The notes beneath the pieces are model-generated. The model searched no databases, had not been told where the DNA came from, and was given only the letters and a program-made list of their open reading frames with translations. Position numbers and translations under genes: made by a program. A DNA stretch of 64,000 nucleotides from Nocardia grenadensis NBRC 108939 (lineage in GTDB: Bacteria > Actinomycetota > Actinomycetes > Mycobacteriales > Mycobacteriaceae), in NCBI RefSeq assembly GCF_001613445.1, contig NZ_BDCJ01000009.1, forward strand, positions 479,403-543,402. Reading direction: 5' to 3'. This document shows, piece after piece, positions 36,982 to 46,163 of the stretch (positions are counted from its first letter, which is position 1; each line of letters opens with the position of its first letter).

Positions 36982-37042
36982 CGCGGTTTCCGGGAAGTCC
37001 GCGACGCGTCGCACGCGCCGGTGTATGCGAAGGAGACAGGGT

Positions 37043-37918
37043 ATGAAGCTCAGTGTGGTGATCCCGGTCGAACTGGGGTCGAGCGGAGAACCGGAGCAGG
37101 TCCTGCGCTTCGCCCACGCGGCGGAGTCACTCGGATTCGACGAGATCTCCGCTGTGGAACATTCGGTGGTCGTCGCGGATACCGGCAGTGTGTACCCCTA
37201 CTCACCGACCGGCAGATCACCGCTGCCCGACGACTGCGATATCCCGGACCCACTGGAACTGCTGTCGTTCGTCGCCGGTGCGACCACGACGCTGGGCTTG
37301 TCCACCGGCGTTCTGGTGTTGCCCAACCACAATCCGGTGGTTCTCGCCAAACGGCTGGCGACGCTGGACCGGCTCTCCGGCGGACGGCTGCGCGTCTGCC
37401 TCGGTCTCGGGTGGATGCGTGAGGAGGTCGAGGCGTGCGGTGGACGATTCGATCGTCGCGGCAGGATCGCCGACGAGGCCATCGCGGTGATGCGGGCACT
37501 GTGGGCCGGCCGCGACGGTGTGGACTTCGCCGGTGAGTACTTCTCGTTCACCGGTGCGCACAGCTGGCCCAAACCGCACCGGGAGTCCGGTGTCCCGCTG
37601 TACATCGGCGGCCACAGTGCCGCGGCCGCCCGACGGGCCGGCGGGCTGGGCGACGGCTTCCAGCCTTTGGGGCTGGTCGGCGCGGAACTCGATACGGCGA
37701 TCGGCGTGATGCGTGCCGCGGCCACTCGGGCCGGGCGTGATCCCGCGAAGATCTCCCTGGTGCTCGGCGCCACGTTGCGACGGCTGGACGGGGCGGAGCT
37801 CGACCGGGCACGTAGACTGGGCGCCGATCGGATCGTGCTGTCGGCGTCGCGCCGTGCCACCTCCATGGATCTGGTGATCGAGGAGATGGCCGAGTGCGCG
37901 AAGCGGTTGGGCCGCTGA
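37043..37918 (+). CDS. LLM-class F420-dependent oxidoreductase
   Basis: 291 residues from ATG 37043 with AGGAGA upstream. MKLSVVIPVELGSSGEPEQV and SLGFDEISAVEHSVVVADTG, then LSTGVLVLPNHNPVVLAKRLATLDRLSGGRL and LGLGWMREEVEACG, are typical of actinobacterial F420-binding LLM enzymes rather than the FMN-dependent NtaA branch. It follows the acyl-CoA ligase by 62 bases and may share its transcript. It could reduce or oxidise a lipid or steroid intermediate. Confidence 0.85.
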   Translation: MKLSVVIPVELGSSGEPEQVLRFAHAAESLGFDEISAVEHSVVVADTGSVYPYSPTGRSPLPDDCDIPDPLELLSFVAGATTTLGLSTGVLVLPNHNPVVLAKRLATLDRLSGGRLRVCLGLGWMREEVEACGGRFDRRGRIADEAIAVMRALWAGRDGVDFAGEYFSFTGAHSWPKPHRESGVPLYIGGHSAAAARRAGGLGDGFQPLGLVGAELDTAIGVMRAAATRAGRDPAKISLVLGATLRRLDGAELDRARRLGADRIVLSASRRATSMDLVIEEMAECAKRLGR

Positions 37919-37989
37919 GCATTTCGCGGTTGAAACGAGCGGCTATCGGAGCAACACCGCCGCGTCCCCGGACCGCGACAGTGGCCGTC

Positions 37990-38724
37990 TCAATGTGTCG
38001 AGGTGCCCTCCAGCCGGCACAGTGACCAGGGCAGCGCGTCGATCGGCACCCCGACACCGGTCCAGTCGACGCGGCCGGTCCGGGAGCCCGGGGGGAGCCC
38101 CGGATCGGTGGCCAGGATGACGCGGCCCTCGTCGTTGACGAGTACGACGGCGAGGCCCGCGGCGCGGAACCGGGGAAGCAGGACCTCCTGCATCGCGCCG
38201 ACCGGCACATCGGCCCCGGCTATCCCGAGGAACTGTCCCGGGGCGGTGGTGACCGGAACCGCGAACGTGCACACGTATTGGTCGGTGCACGCGAAATCGA
38301 TATAGGGCCCGTGCACCCAGCGGCGTCCTTCGTCACGGGGGACCAAGTACCAGTCCATCTGGGTGTAGTCGTAGAAGTATTCGCTCTGCGGGCTCAGCTC
38401 GGGGTTCAGCCGCTGGGGTCCGTGTCCCGCCTGCATCTGCCACCACTCCAGGAACCGGGGACGGTCGGCGAGCGCACCGTCGGCGATGACCACGCCCGCC
38501 CCGTCGAACAGCTCGCCGACCTCCTCCAGCTCATGGGTGATGGGCTCGCGCAGCGGCGCCAGATCGGCCGAACGGGGAGGGGCTCGCCGTGTCCGGGTGG
38601 CCTCGTCCCAGACGTGTGCAAGCGCGTTCCCTATCGTCGTGAGCGGCAGATAGATCTGCTCGGCCAGCTCTGCCACGGCGGAAGCGAGCGACTCGATGGT
38701 CGGAGGTCTTGGATTGTCCGTCAT
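37990..38724 (-). CDS. Cache-domain sensor-like protein without signal peptide
   Basis: 244 residues. Residues 80-240 follow the Cache/PDC fold: GAGVVIADGALADRPRFLEWWQ, a YFYDYTQMDWYLVPRDEGRRWVHGPYID segment and a second half with FLGIAGADVPVGAMQEVLLP and VLVNDEGRVILATDP. Cache domains are usually extracellular parts of receptors; here no membrane helix exists, so it should be a cytosolic ligand binder. Its ATG overlaps the stop of the FadR-type regulator gene, suggesting a sensor-regulator pair. The ligand is unknown. Confidence 0.75.
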   Translation of the reverse strand: MTDNPRPPTIESLASAVAELAEQIYLPLTTIGNALAHVWDEATRTRRAPPRSADLAPLREPITHELEEVGELFDGAGVVIADGALADRPRFLEWWQMQAGHGPQRLNPELSPQSEYFYDYTQMDWYLVPRDEGRRWVHGPYIDFACTDQYVCTFAVPVTTAPGQFLGIAGADVPVGAMQEVLLPRFRAAGLAVVLVNDEGRVILATDPGLPPGSRTGRVDWTGVGVPIDALPWSLCRLEGTSTH

Positions 38725-39503
38725 CGATCACTGAGCTCCATACGTAGGGCGATGAGTCGACGGATGCGGGATTCACTATGCGATTCTGCCAGCTCCCGGG
38801 CCTCGGCATCATCCTCGCGTTCGATGGCGCGTACCAGGTCGCTGTGGACGGCCGCCTCTGCGGCCGGATCCAGTTCCAGTCGCGGCAGCCAGACCAGCGC
38901 GGAGAGCTCGGCCTGCAGATCGACCTGGGCCCGGGTGAGTCTGGTGGACTGCGCGCATACGGCCATCTCGATATGGAAGCGGCTATCGGCTCGGCGGGCC
39001 GCGACGGGTTCGGTGCTGGTCCGCAACCGGTCGGTCAGCGCGTGGAGCCGGGCGATATCGGCCCGCCCGACGCGGCGGGCGGCGAAGACCGCGGCCGCGC
39101 CGACGATGGCGAACTGCGCGTCTCCGAGGTCGCGTAATTCCGCGAGACTCATGTGCTGTAACCGTGCCGACGCGGTGTGTTCCAGGACCTCCGCGGACGA
39201 ACAGATGAAGCTGCCGCCCCCACGTCCGCGTTTGGTGCGGACGATGCCCTGCTGCCGGAGGACGGCCAATGCTTCCCGCAGGGTCATCGTCGATACACCC
39301 AGCTGGTCGGCGAGGGTCAACTCGTTCGGCAACTGCTGTCCGTCCACCATCACTCCGAGGCCGATCGCCGCGGTCAGCCGCTGGACCACGGCCTCCGTTT
39401 TCGGGCCACTGCCCTCCAGTGGTGACAGAACAGCGCTGAGCGCGGTCAGACCCGCGCGTTCCTGCTGGGGCAACGCGACTCCTCTGGTGCGCGGTAGGTG
39501 CAT
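38721..39503 (-). CDS. FadR-family (GntR) transcription regulator
   Basis: 260 residues. The winged HTH is LPNELTLADQLGVSTMTLREALAVLRQQGIVRTKRGRGGGSFI at about residues 56-98, followed by the all-helical FCD ligand domain with SRFHIEMAVCAQSTRLTRAQ and conserved His/Asp metal ligands. It is translationally coupled to the cytosolic Cache protein. Usual targets of such regulators are adjacent catabolic genes, but none lies downstream here, so the regulon is elsewhere or was lost. Confidence 0.85.
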   Translation of the reverse strand: MHLPRTRGVALPQQERAGLTALSAVLSPLEGSGPKTEAVVQRLTAAIGLGVMVDGQQLPNELTLADQLGVSTMTLREALAVLRQQGIVRTKRGRGGGSFICSSAEVLEHTASARLQHMSLAELRDLGDAQFAIVGAAAVFAARRVGRADIARLHALTDRLRTSTEPVAARRADSRFHIEMAVCAQSTRLTRAQVDLQAELSALVWLPRLELDPAAEAAVHSDLVRAIEREDDAEARELAESHSESRIRRLIALRMELSDR

Positions 39504-39695
39504 CGATTCTAGGACCCGGAACTTGAAATATGAACTATGGAGTCAATAGCAAGACGGCTCCATCGCCGGTCCTTCGAGAACAAATCACCGCTCCAGGTCG
39601 CCTAAGCCTTGAACTATGGTTTCAGAGGTATTAGATTATTCGGTGGCACTGCTTCGGGTGCCACCAGTCGCAGTGATGATCAGGAGAGGAACGAC

Positions 39696-40085
39696 ATGCA
39701 CGATCACCCCATTCGCTGTGTCGAGAATCCTCACCGGCAGCATCGTCACGGCGCGGAATCACCCCTGGGCCCGGCGGTGCCCCCCGAGCAGGCCGGATAC
39801 GCCGACGGCGCGTCGGCGAGAGCGGATATGTGCCGGACCGAAGTGGACGGGCTCCGCGCCACCTGGCGCCTGCTGCGCGACCACGCCATCGCCATCGTCC
39901 TCGTCGAGAAACTCTCCGATGCCACCCCGGTGGTCTGCTTCCCTTCCGGCAGCTACCCGGACCTCGCGCGAGCGCGCGAACTCCATCCGGAACTGGCCGG
40001 GCTCTGGGATGCGATCCGGCACGAATTCTGGGGACGACTCATGTCGCCGCTGTGCTCGGGCCCGGGGGCCCGCGTCTGGGCCTGA
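39696..40085 (+). CDS. Hypothetical protein, 129 residues
   Basis: ATG 39696 follows AGGAGAGGA. The first 50 residues are His/Pro-rich and probably disordered; residues 45-125 look folded (DGLRATWRLLRDHAIAIVLVE, PVVCFPSGSYPDLARARELHPELAGLWDAIRHEFWG). No known family recognised. It is alone and convergent with the pyruvate-oxidase-like gene. Confidence 0.55.
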   Translation: MHDHPIRCVENPHRQHRHGAESPLGPAVPPEQAGYADGASARADMCRTEVDGLRATWRLLRDHAIAIVLVEKLSDATPVVCFPSGSYPDLARARELHPELAGLWDAIRHEFWGRLMSPLCSGPGARVWA

Positions 40086-40102
40086 CCCCGGCGCGGTCAT
40101 AG

Positions 40103-40122
40103 CGGCCCGGATCGGAGGGCCG
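40103..40122. terminator. Hairpin between convergent genes
   Basis: CGGCCC and GGGCCG form a 6-base stem with an 8-base loop between the stops of the hypothetical gene and the thiamine enzyme gene. Confidence 0.45.
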
Positions 40123-40136
40123 GTGCCTCCTACCGG

Positions 40137-41918
40137 TCAGGGCCGGAACTCCTGCGCCTTGGTCTTGGCGCCCTGCACCATCAGATGCCAGGCGTCGGGG
40201 TCGCCGCGCAGTACCGAGGCGGCCATCTCCTTCATCTGCTCGTAGCTGGCATGCGGGGGAATCGGCGGTACCTCGGGGTCGCATCGGACGTCGAGTAGGA
40301 CCGGGCCGTCCGCGGCGAGTGCGTAATCCCAGGCACCGCCGATCGCATCCGGCTTCTCGACCGCGACCGCCTCGATTCCCATCGCCCGGGCGATCTCGGC
40401 ATAGGAGACATCGGGCAGGCTCTGCGATTCCTCGAACTTCGGTGCGCCGCCCATGGCGCGCAACTCCCAGGTGACCTGGTTGAGATCGTTGTTGTGGAAA
40501 ACGCAGACAATGAGTCGGCGATCGGTCCACAGATGCTGATAGCGCGCGACGGTCATGAGCTCGGCCAGCCCGTTCATCTGCATGGCGCCGTCACCGACCA
40601 GAGCGATCGCCGGGCGGTCGGAATGGGCGAACTTCGCGCCGATGGCGTAGGGCACCCCGGGGCCCATCGTGGCGAGGGTGCCCGACAGCGATCCGCGCAT
40701 CTGATCGCGGAAGCGCAGACAGCGGGCGTACCAGTTGGTGGAGGATCCGGAGTCCGCGGTCACGATGGCGTTGCCGGGAATCCGCTCGGACAGCTCCCAC
40801 ACCACCCGCATCGGGTTGATCGGGTGCGCGTCGAGCATGCTCTGCCGCTCCACGGTGGTCCACCAGCGATCCACGTTCCGCTCGATTCCCTCGCGCCAGG
40901 AGCGGTCGTCTTTGCGGTGCAGCAGGGGGATCAGGTGGCGCAGGGTGGTCCGCGCGTCGCCGACCAGATTGGCCTCGGTGGGGTAGCGCATGCCGATCAT
41001 CGCGCCGTCGAGGTCGATCTGTACCGCCCGCGCCTGATCGAGATCGGGCAGGAACTGGGTGTAGGGGAAATTCGAACCGACGATCAGCAGGGTGTCGCAG
41101 TCCCGCATCAGTTCGTAGCTGGGCCGGGTGCCCAGCAATCCGATCGATCCGGTGACGAACGGCAGGTCATCGGGTAGGACGTCCTTGCCCAGGAGGGCCT
41201 TGGCGATACCCGCGCCGGTCAGATCGGCGACCTCCAGCACCTCCGGCGCGGCGGCGCGGGCGCCTTGGCCGACCAGGATAGCGACCTTCGACCCGGCGTT
41301 GAGCACATCGGCGGCATGCCGGATCTCGTCGTCGGCCGGATCGGAGGTGGTCGTCGGTGCCGCGGGCGGGCTGGACGGTACCTGTTTGAACTCGTGTTGC
41401 GGTGGCTCGTAGGGCTCCTCCTGGAGATCCGCCGGGATGATGACCGCGGTGGGGGAGCGGCGCGCGATCGCGGTGCGGAAGGCCCGGTCGAGCGCATTCG
41501 GCAGCTGGCTGGAGACGTTCACCTCGACCAGATAGTCCGCGGCGACGTCCTTGTACAGCGACTGCAGGTCGACCTCCTGCTGGTAGCTGCCGCCCATTGC
41601 GCTACGCGCGGTCTGGCCCACGACGGCCACCACCGGCACATGGTCGAGTTTGGCGTCGTAGAGCCCGTTGAGCAGGTGGATCGCACCGGGGCCGGAGGTC
41701 GCGGTACAGACGCCCACCTTGCCGCTGAATTTGGCGTAACCGGTCGCCTGGAATGCCGCCATCTCCTCGTGCCGGGCCTGGACGAAACGCGGTGTATTAT
41801 CCGCGCGGCCGAATGCGGCCACCAGCCCGTTGATACCATCGCCGGGGTAACCGAATACCTGCTCGACTCCCCATTCGCGGAGGCGCCGCAGGACATAGTC
41901 GGAGACTTGCTGGGCCAT
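40137..41918 (-). CDS. Thiamine-diphosphate enzyme, pyruvate oxidase/PoxB-like
   Basis: 593 residues; AGGAGAAGCT precedes ATG 41918. The N-terminal PYR domain has VEQVFGYPGDGINGLVAAF and the catalytic Glu in QARHEEMAAFQATGYAKF. The central FAD-type domain follows, then the C-terminal PP domain with GDGAMQMNGLAELMTVARY and HNNDLNQVTWE, which bind Mg-ThDP. It would decarboxylate pyruvate or another 2-oxo acid, giving acetate or CO2 and passing electrons to quinone or oxygen. Stand-alone acetolactate synthase activity is less likely because no small subunit is nearby. Confidence 0.88.
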   Translation of the reverse strand: MAQQVSDYVLRRLREWGVEQVFGYPGDGINGLVAAFGRADNTPRFVQARHEEMAAFQATGYAKFSGKVGVCTATSGPGAIHLLNGLYDAKLDHVPVVAVVGQTARSAMGGSYQQEVDLQSLYKDVAADYLVEVNVSSQLPNALDRAFRTAIARRSPTAVIIPADLQEEPYEPPQHEFKQVPSSPPAAPTTTSDPADDEIRHAADVLNAGSKVAILVGQGARAAAPEVLEVADLTGAGIAKALLGKDVLPDDLPFVTGSIGLLGTRPSYELMRDCDTLLIVGSNFPYTQFLPDLDQARAVQIDLDGAMIGMRYPTEANLVGDARTTLRHLIPLLHRKDDRSWREGIERNVDRWWTTVERQSMLDAHPINPMRVVWELSERIPGNAIVTADSGSSTNWYARCLRFRDQMRGSLSGTLATMGPGVPYAIGAKFAHSDRPAIALVGDGAMQMNGLAELMTVARYQHLWTDRRLIVCVFHNNDLNQVTWELRAMGGAPKFEESQSLPDVSYAEIARAMGIEAVAVEKPDAIGGAWDYALAADGPVLLDVRCDPEVPPIPPHASYEQMKEMAASVLRGDPDAWHLMVQGAKTKAQEFRP

Positions 41919-42520
41919 AGCTTCTCCTCGCTGACTGGCGGAGCGGATATCGGATGTCGGCGGTCGTGCTACCCGCTGTGGGCCGAGTCAATCCTGGGCG
42001 GATCGGGCCGCGGGTGATTCCGGCGAACCGGTGCCGCGGTGCCCGCCCGGCATATCGCCGTCGGGCTGCTGCCCCACCGGTGCCGGCAGCAGCGTGCGCC
42101 GCGGTGGTCCCGGAAATCTGCGGTGAATTGGGGGAGAAACCGCTGCTCGACCTGGCGTCCGGGGATATCCGGCGTTCGATCGATGGTTTCCCGCGCCAGA
42201 GCGTCCGCCACCCGTGAAAGGTGCAGAAATTCATAATTTCGTCTCGGCCGTGGTGCTGCGCACCGACCCGCGGAAAACGCTACGTCCCGTTCGCGCGCGT
42301 AGCACCCACCGGGTGCGCACCCGCAGGGGCCTCTCGCTGCGGAAACGGCGGCTGCATCCGGCCTGCGGGTGACCGCGGACTTCCACCGTGCCGGCACCAG
42401 CGGTGCGCGGTGTGGCCCCGGGCTGCCCCCGGGATTTGTTGCGCGAGGGAGGATCCCGTACCTGTGCCGGTAGGGAGCCCGTACGCTGGTCCGGCAAGCA
42501 TGGGTCAGTGTGGGAGGAAT
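41919..42520. other. 600-base intergenic stretch
   Basis: Between divergent genes. No family pattern in any frame, no RNA gene or repeat seen. It should hold both promoters. Short open frames on both strands look like GC-driven chance frames. Confidence 0.45.
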
Positions 42521-42523
42521 GCG

Positions 42524-43228
42524 TTGGGTCGCAGAGAGTCGCGGGAAGAACGAGATGTGTCGCCGGAGAACCGCGAAGCCGTCCGCAACAACATCAGGGA
42601 GGAACTCGGCGTCCCGCGCACTCTCGAGGGCGCCACACCCGATGAGGTCGCAGCGTGGTTGTCCCGGGTCGAGAACATGATGGAGACCGTCCCCCGGCAG
42701 AACCGGCAACCGTTCGACATCACCGACAGCAACGGTGTGACCGATGTGGTCGGCGAGGGGTACATGCTGCGCCGGCTCGCCGATATCCGCAAAGAACTCC
42801 AGGCCGGGCTGCGGAACAGCACGGCGCGACGCGAACTCGACCAGATCCAGCAGGTGGCCGAATCCGCGATCCACGATCCGGTGGCGCGGCAGATGGTCGC
42901 GGCGCAGATCCAGCGGGCACAGGACGTGGTGGCGAAATCCTCGGTGACCGAGGACGCCCGGGACGCTGCATTGGAGACCGAGTTGCAGAATGTGGTCCGG
43001 GATCTGAACGAGCGCCGTGCGCGGATGCGGTGGTCGCTGTTCCAGCGTGAGCCCATCGCCGTACTCATCGGCGCGGTCCTGCTGGTCGGGTTCAGTCTCG
43101 TGATGGTGGTCGCGATGTTCACCGATACGCAGGTCCCGGAGATCGTGATGAATATGATCCTGCTGATCCTCGGCTTCTTCTTCGGACAGTCGGCCGCGAG
43201 CGGGCGGGGCGGTCGAGGGGAGAGCTGA
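42524..43228 (+). CDS. Coiled-coil protein with two C-terminal membrane helices
   Basis: 234 residues from TTG 42524, preceded by GGAGG; ATG 42500 is an alternative. Residues 1-165 are soluble and helical (ADIRKELQAGLRNSTARREL, QMVAAQIQRAQDVVAKSSVT). Residues 180-203 (PIAVLIGAVLLVGFSLVMVV) and 208-225 (VMNMILLILGFFFGQSAAS) are membrane helices. No known family recognised. It could be a membrane scaffold or stress sensor. Confidence 0.65.
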   Translation: MGRRESREERDVSPENREAVRNNIREELGVPRTLEGATPDEVAAWLSRVENMMETVPRQNRQPFDITDSNGVTDVVGEGYMLRRLADIRKELQAGLRNSTARRELDQIQQVAESAIHDPVARQMVAAQIQRAQDVVAKSSVTEDARDAALETELQNVVRDLNERRARMRWSLFQREPIAVLIGAVLLVGFSLVMVVAMFTDTQVPEIVMNMILLILGFFFGQSAASGRGGRGES

Positions 43229-43310
43229 CCCGAAGCGGGCCCACCCATTCGTCGCTGTGGGCAGCCGCTCGGGTACGGCGTTCGCCGGAAGCGGTCTTCC
43301 GACGGGAACA

Positions 43311-43363
43311 TCGCCGGGGGCCGCCGGCCCGGCGACGTTCCCCCCCGCCCGCGTCGCGGGCGG
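43311..43363. terminator. Two tandem hairpins between convergent genes
   Basis: Hairpin 1: TCGCCGGG and CCCGGCGA with a 9-base loop (43311-43335). Hairpin 2: CCGCCCGC and GCGGGCGG with a 3-base loop (43345-43363). Both stems are perfect 8-mers and lie between stops of opposing genes, so they probably end transcription both ways. Confidence 0.7.
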
Positions 43364-43511
43364 CGGGAGCGTTGGCTGTGGCGGATGGCCGGAATATCCG
43401 CCATGCGGTGACGAGGTGTACTTTGCGACCCGTCGATCCCCCGGGACCGTGCGGGTCGGACGGGTGCGCGCTACGCCGGTGCAGACGACAGCGCCGGGGA
43501 CGGGCGCGTGA

Positions 43512-44078
43512 TCACGGCGTGCTTCCCGTCATGGTCACCACGGTCTCGAGCCAGCCCTCGCGGCGCAGGTCGAACTGCTCGTAGGCGTCGCCCGCCGCCA
43601 CCGGCTCGGCGTGCTGGGTGACGGGTGATGAACGGGTGGGGTCCAGGTCGCCGCGGGCCACCCGGCCCAGCGGACCCGGGATATAGCGGCGATGGTTGCA
43701 ATTACCGCCCTGCACAGTGAGATTGCGGTTGGTGACCGCACCGATCGGAAAAGCGTCGAAGCCCGGTGGATACACCCCGATGATGCCGACGGCGCCCGCC
43801 TTCGCCACCGCGTTCACCGCCCAGCGCAATCCCAGGCTCGGCGCGTCGCCGACCAGCCATTGACCGTCACCGGTATTGCCCTCGGGGCGGCCCGGGTGCG
43901 CTCGGATTCGAACGTTTCGGCGTCCACCGGCAGGTCCCCGGCGGCCGGGCCGGAGTGTGGGCGCTGTGGGTCCACACCGACCGCCTCGATCACCCGGTCC
44001 ACCCCGACACCGCCGGTGAGTTCCCGGACCGCGGCCACCGGATCCTCGGCGCCGAAACAGCTCGCACTTCACTCGGAG
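43512..44078 (-). pseudogene. C-terminal remnant of a zinc-type alcohol/formaldehyde dehydrogenase
   Basis: From 44078 one frame reads AEDPVAAVRELTGGVGVDRV and on to VNGWSA. Near 43857 the match jumps to another frame: SLGLRWAVNAVAKAGAVGIIG, GVYPPGFDAFPIGAV, QGGNCNHRRYIPGPL and a stop at 43512. The N-terminal catalytic-zinc half is missing and a stop precedes the fragment. It is therefore truncated and frameshifted. The family oxidises alcohols or formaldehyde with NAD. Confidence 0.75.
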
Positions 44079-44132
44079 GTCTTCGTCTTTGTCAGCTCGA
44101 CACGCCGTCACCAACGTCCATGGTCAGTACAC

Positions 44133-45875
44133 CTAGCCGGTGGTGGGGCCGGGGGGTTGGGACAGTTCCGCGCCGGCGCCGCGGCTGTGGCGGCCGATAT
44201 GGGACTCGGTGCGGATGCGTTCGGACATATGCGGGTAGTGCAGTTCGAAGGCGGGGCGCTCGCTGCGGATCGGGGGCAGTTCGTAGAAGTTGTGCCGCGG
44301 CGGTGGGCAGGTGGTGGCCCATTCCAGAGAGTTGCCGTAACCCCACGGGTCGTCCACGGTGACCACTTCGCCGTAGCGGTAGCTCTTGAAGACGTTCCAC
44401 ACGAAAGTGATCATCGAGACGCCGAGTACGAACGAGCCGACGGTGGACACGGTGTGCAGGGCGGTGAACCCGTCATCGGCCTGGTAGTCGGCGTAGCGGC
44501 GGGGCATGCCTTCGGCACCGAGCCAGTGCTGCACCAGGAAGGTGGTGTGGAAGCCGAGGAAGGTGGTCCAGAAGTGGAGGCGGCCGAGGCGTTCGTCCAT
44601 GAGCCGGCCGGTCATCTTCGGGAACCAGAAATAGATTCCGGCGAATGTGGCGAACACGATCGTGCCGAAGAGAACGTAGTGGAAGTGTGCCACCACGAAA
44701 TAGCTGTCGTGTACGTGCCAGTCCAGGGGCGGGCTGGCCAGGATGACACCGGACAGACCACCGAAGAGGAAGGTGACGAGAAATCCGACCGAGAACAGCA
44801 TCGGTGTTTCGAACGTGAGTTGTCCCTTCCACATGGTGCCGATCCAGTTGAAGAATTTCACGCCGGTCGGCACGGCGATGAGGAAGGTCATGAACGAGAA
44901 GAAGGGGAGCAGCACCGCGCCGGTGGCATACATGTGGTGCGCCCACACCGCCATCGACAGGGCACCGATGCCGATTGTCGCGAAGACCAGCGCGGTGTAG
45001 CCGAAAATGGGCTTGCGGCTGAACACCGGGAATATCTCGGAGACGATGCCGAAGAACGGCAACGCGACGATATAGACCTCCGGATGACCGAAGAACCAGA
45101 ACAGATGCTGCCACAGCAGGACACCCCCGACACCGGGCTCGTAGATATGACCGCCGAGGTGCCGGTCGTAGGCCAGCCCCATGAGCGCCGCGGTGAGGAT
45201 CGGGAATGCCAGCAGCACCAGAATGCTGGTCACCACGATATTCCAGGTGAATATCGGCATCCGGAACATCGTCATCCCCGGGGCCCGGAGGCACACCACG
45301 GTGGTCAGCATGTTCACCGCTCCGAGAATCGTGCCCAGCCCGGAAACCGCCAGGCCCATGATCCACAGATCGCTGCCGACACCCGGCGCGTGCACGATAT
45401 CGGAGAGCGGCACGTAGCCCGTCCAGCCGAAGTCCGCGGCACCACCCGGAGTGACGAATCCGGCGGTCGCCATGGTGGCGCCGAACAGATACAGCCAGTA
45501 GCTCAAGGCGTTGAGCCGGGGAAACGCCACATCAGGTGCCCCGATCTGCAGCGGCAGGACCGCGTTGGCGAAACCGAACACCACCGGCGTGGCATAGAAC
45601 AGCAGCATGATCGTGCCGTGCATGGTGAACAACTGGTTGTACTGCTCCGGTGACAGGAACTGCAGACCCGGACGGGCCAGTTCCCCGCGCAGCAGCAGCG
45701 CCATCAACCCGCCGATCAGGAAGAACGCCGTCGCCGTGGTCAGGTACATGATGCCCAGCAGTTTCGGGTCGGTCGTGGTCACCAGCTTCCGGATGGCCGA
45801 ACCCTTCGGGCCCACCCGTGCCGGGAACGGGCGGGTAGGGGTGAGCGCTGCGGGCCGAGACGGTGTCACTGCCAT
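44133..45875 (-). CDS. ctaD: Cytochrome c oxidase subunit I
   Basis: 580 residues from ATG 45875 with AAGGAGA just upstream. Twelve membrane helices carry the heme and copper ligands: His in [15 protein letters not shown] (low-spin heme), [15 protein letters not shown] with the CuB His and crosslinked Tyr, HHMYATGA, and [12 protein letters not shown]. It is the catalytic core of the aa3 oxidase in the plasma membrane, reducing oxygen and pumping protons. It is alone here; other subunits must lie elsewhere, as is usual in mycolic-acid actinobacteria. A second ctaD elsewhere in the genome is possible. Confidence 0.95.
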   Translation of the reverse strand: MAVTPSRPAALTPTRPFPARVGPKGSAIRKLVTTTDPKLLGIMYLTTATAFFLIGGLMALLLRGELARPGLQFLSPEQYNQLFTMHGTIMLLFYATPVVFGFANAVLPLQIGAPDVAFPRLNALSYWLYLFGATMATAGFVTPGGAADFGWTGYVPLSDIVHAPGVGSDLWIMGLAVSGLGTILGAVNMLTTVVCLRAPGMTMFRMPIFTWNIVVTSILVLLAFPILTAALMGLAYDRHLGGHIYEPGVGGVLLWQHLFWFFGHPEVYIVALPFFGIVSEIFPVFSRKPIFGYTALVFATIGIGALSMAVWAHHMYATGAVLLPFFSFMTFLIAVPTGVKFFNWIGTMWKGQLTFETPMLFSVGFLVTFLFGGLSGVILASPPLDWHVHDSYFVVAHFHYVLFGTIVFATFAGIYFWFPKMTGRLMDERLGRLHFWTTFLGFHTTFLVQHWLGAEGMPRRYADYQADDGFTALHTVSTVGSFVLGVSMITFVWNVFKSYRYGEVVTVDDPWGYGNSLEWATTCPPPRHNFYELPPIRSERPAFELHYPHMSERIRTESHIGRHSRGAGAELSQPPGPTTG

Positions 45876-46163
45876 ATGCTCTCCTTCGTCCGAGCCACCG
45901 TTTGCGTCCGAACCACTGGTGCCCGCGCCGTTACCCACGCCGCGTCCGGCTAAACCATGCCCGAACGGCCTGGGAAAGTGGGGCAGCGACACCCGGGAAA
46001 GCGGTGTGGTCCGGGTATGCGCGTGTAGGCGCTGAGCGCTTTTTTCCGCATATCGAACCGGGCAGCGGGGGCTTTCTCCGGCCGGGGATATAGTGGATCG
46101 GGCAAGAGGTGAGCCTATGGTTTTTTTCGCAACCCACAATGCTGCCCGGGGGCGAATTCACCG

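Noticed and set aside
43261..43500. Possible small RNA
   Set aside because: The two strong hairpins are better explained as terminators between convergent genes.
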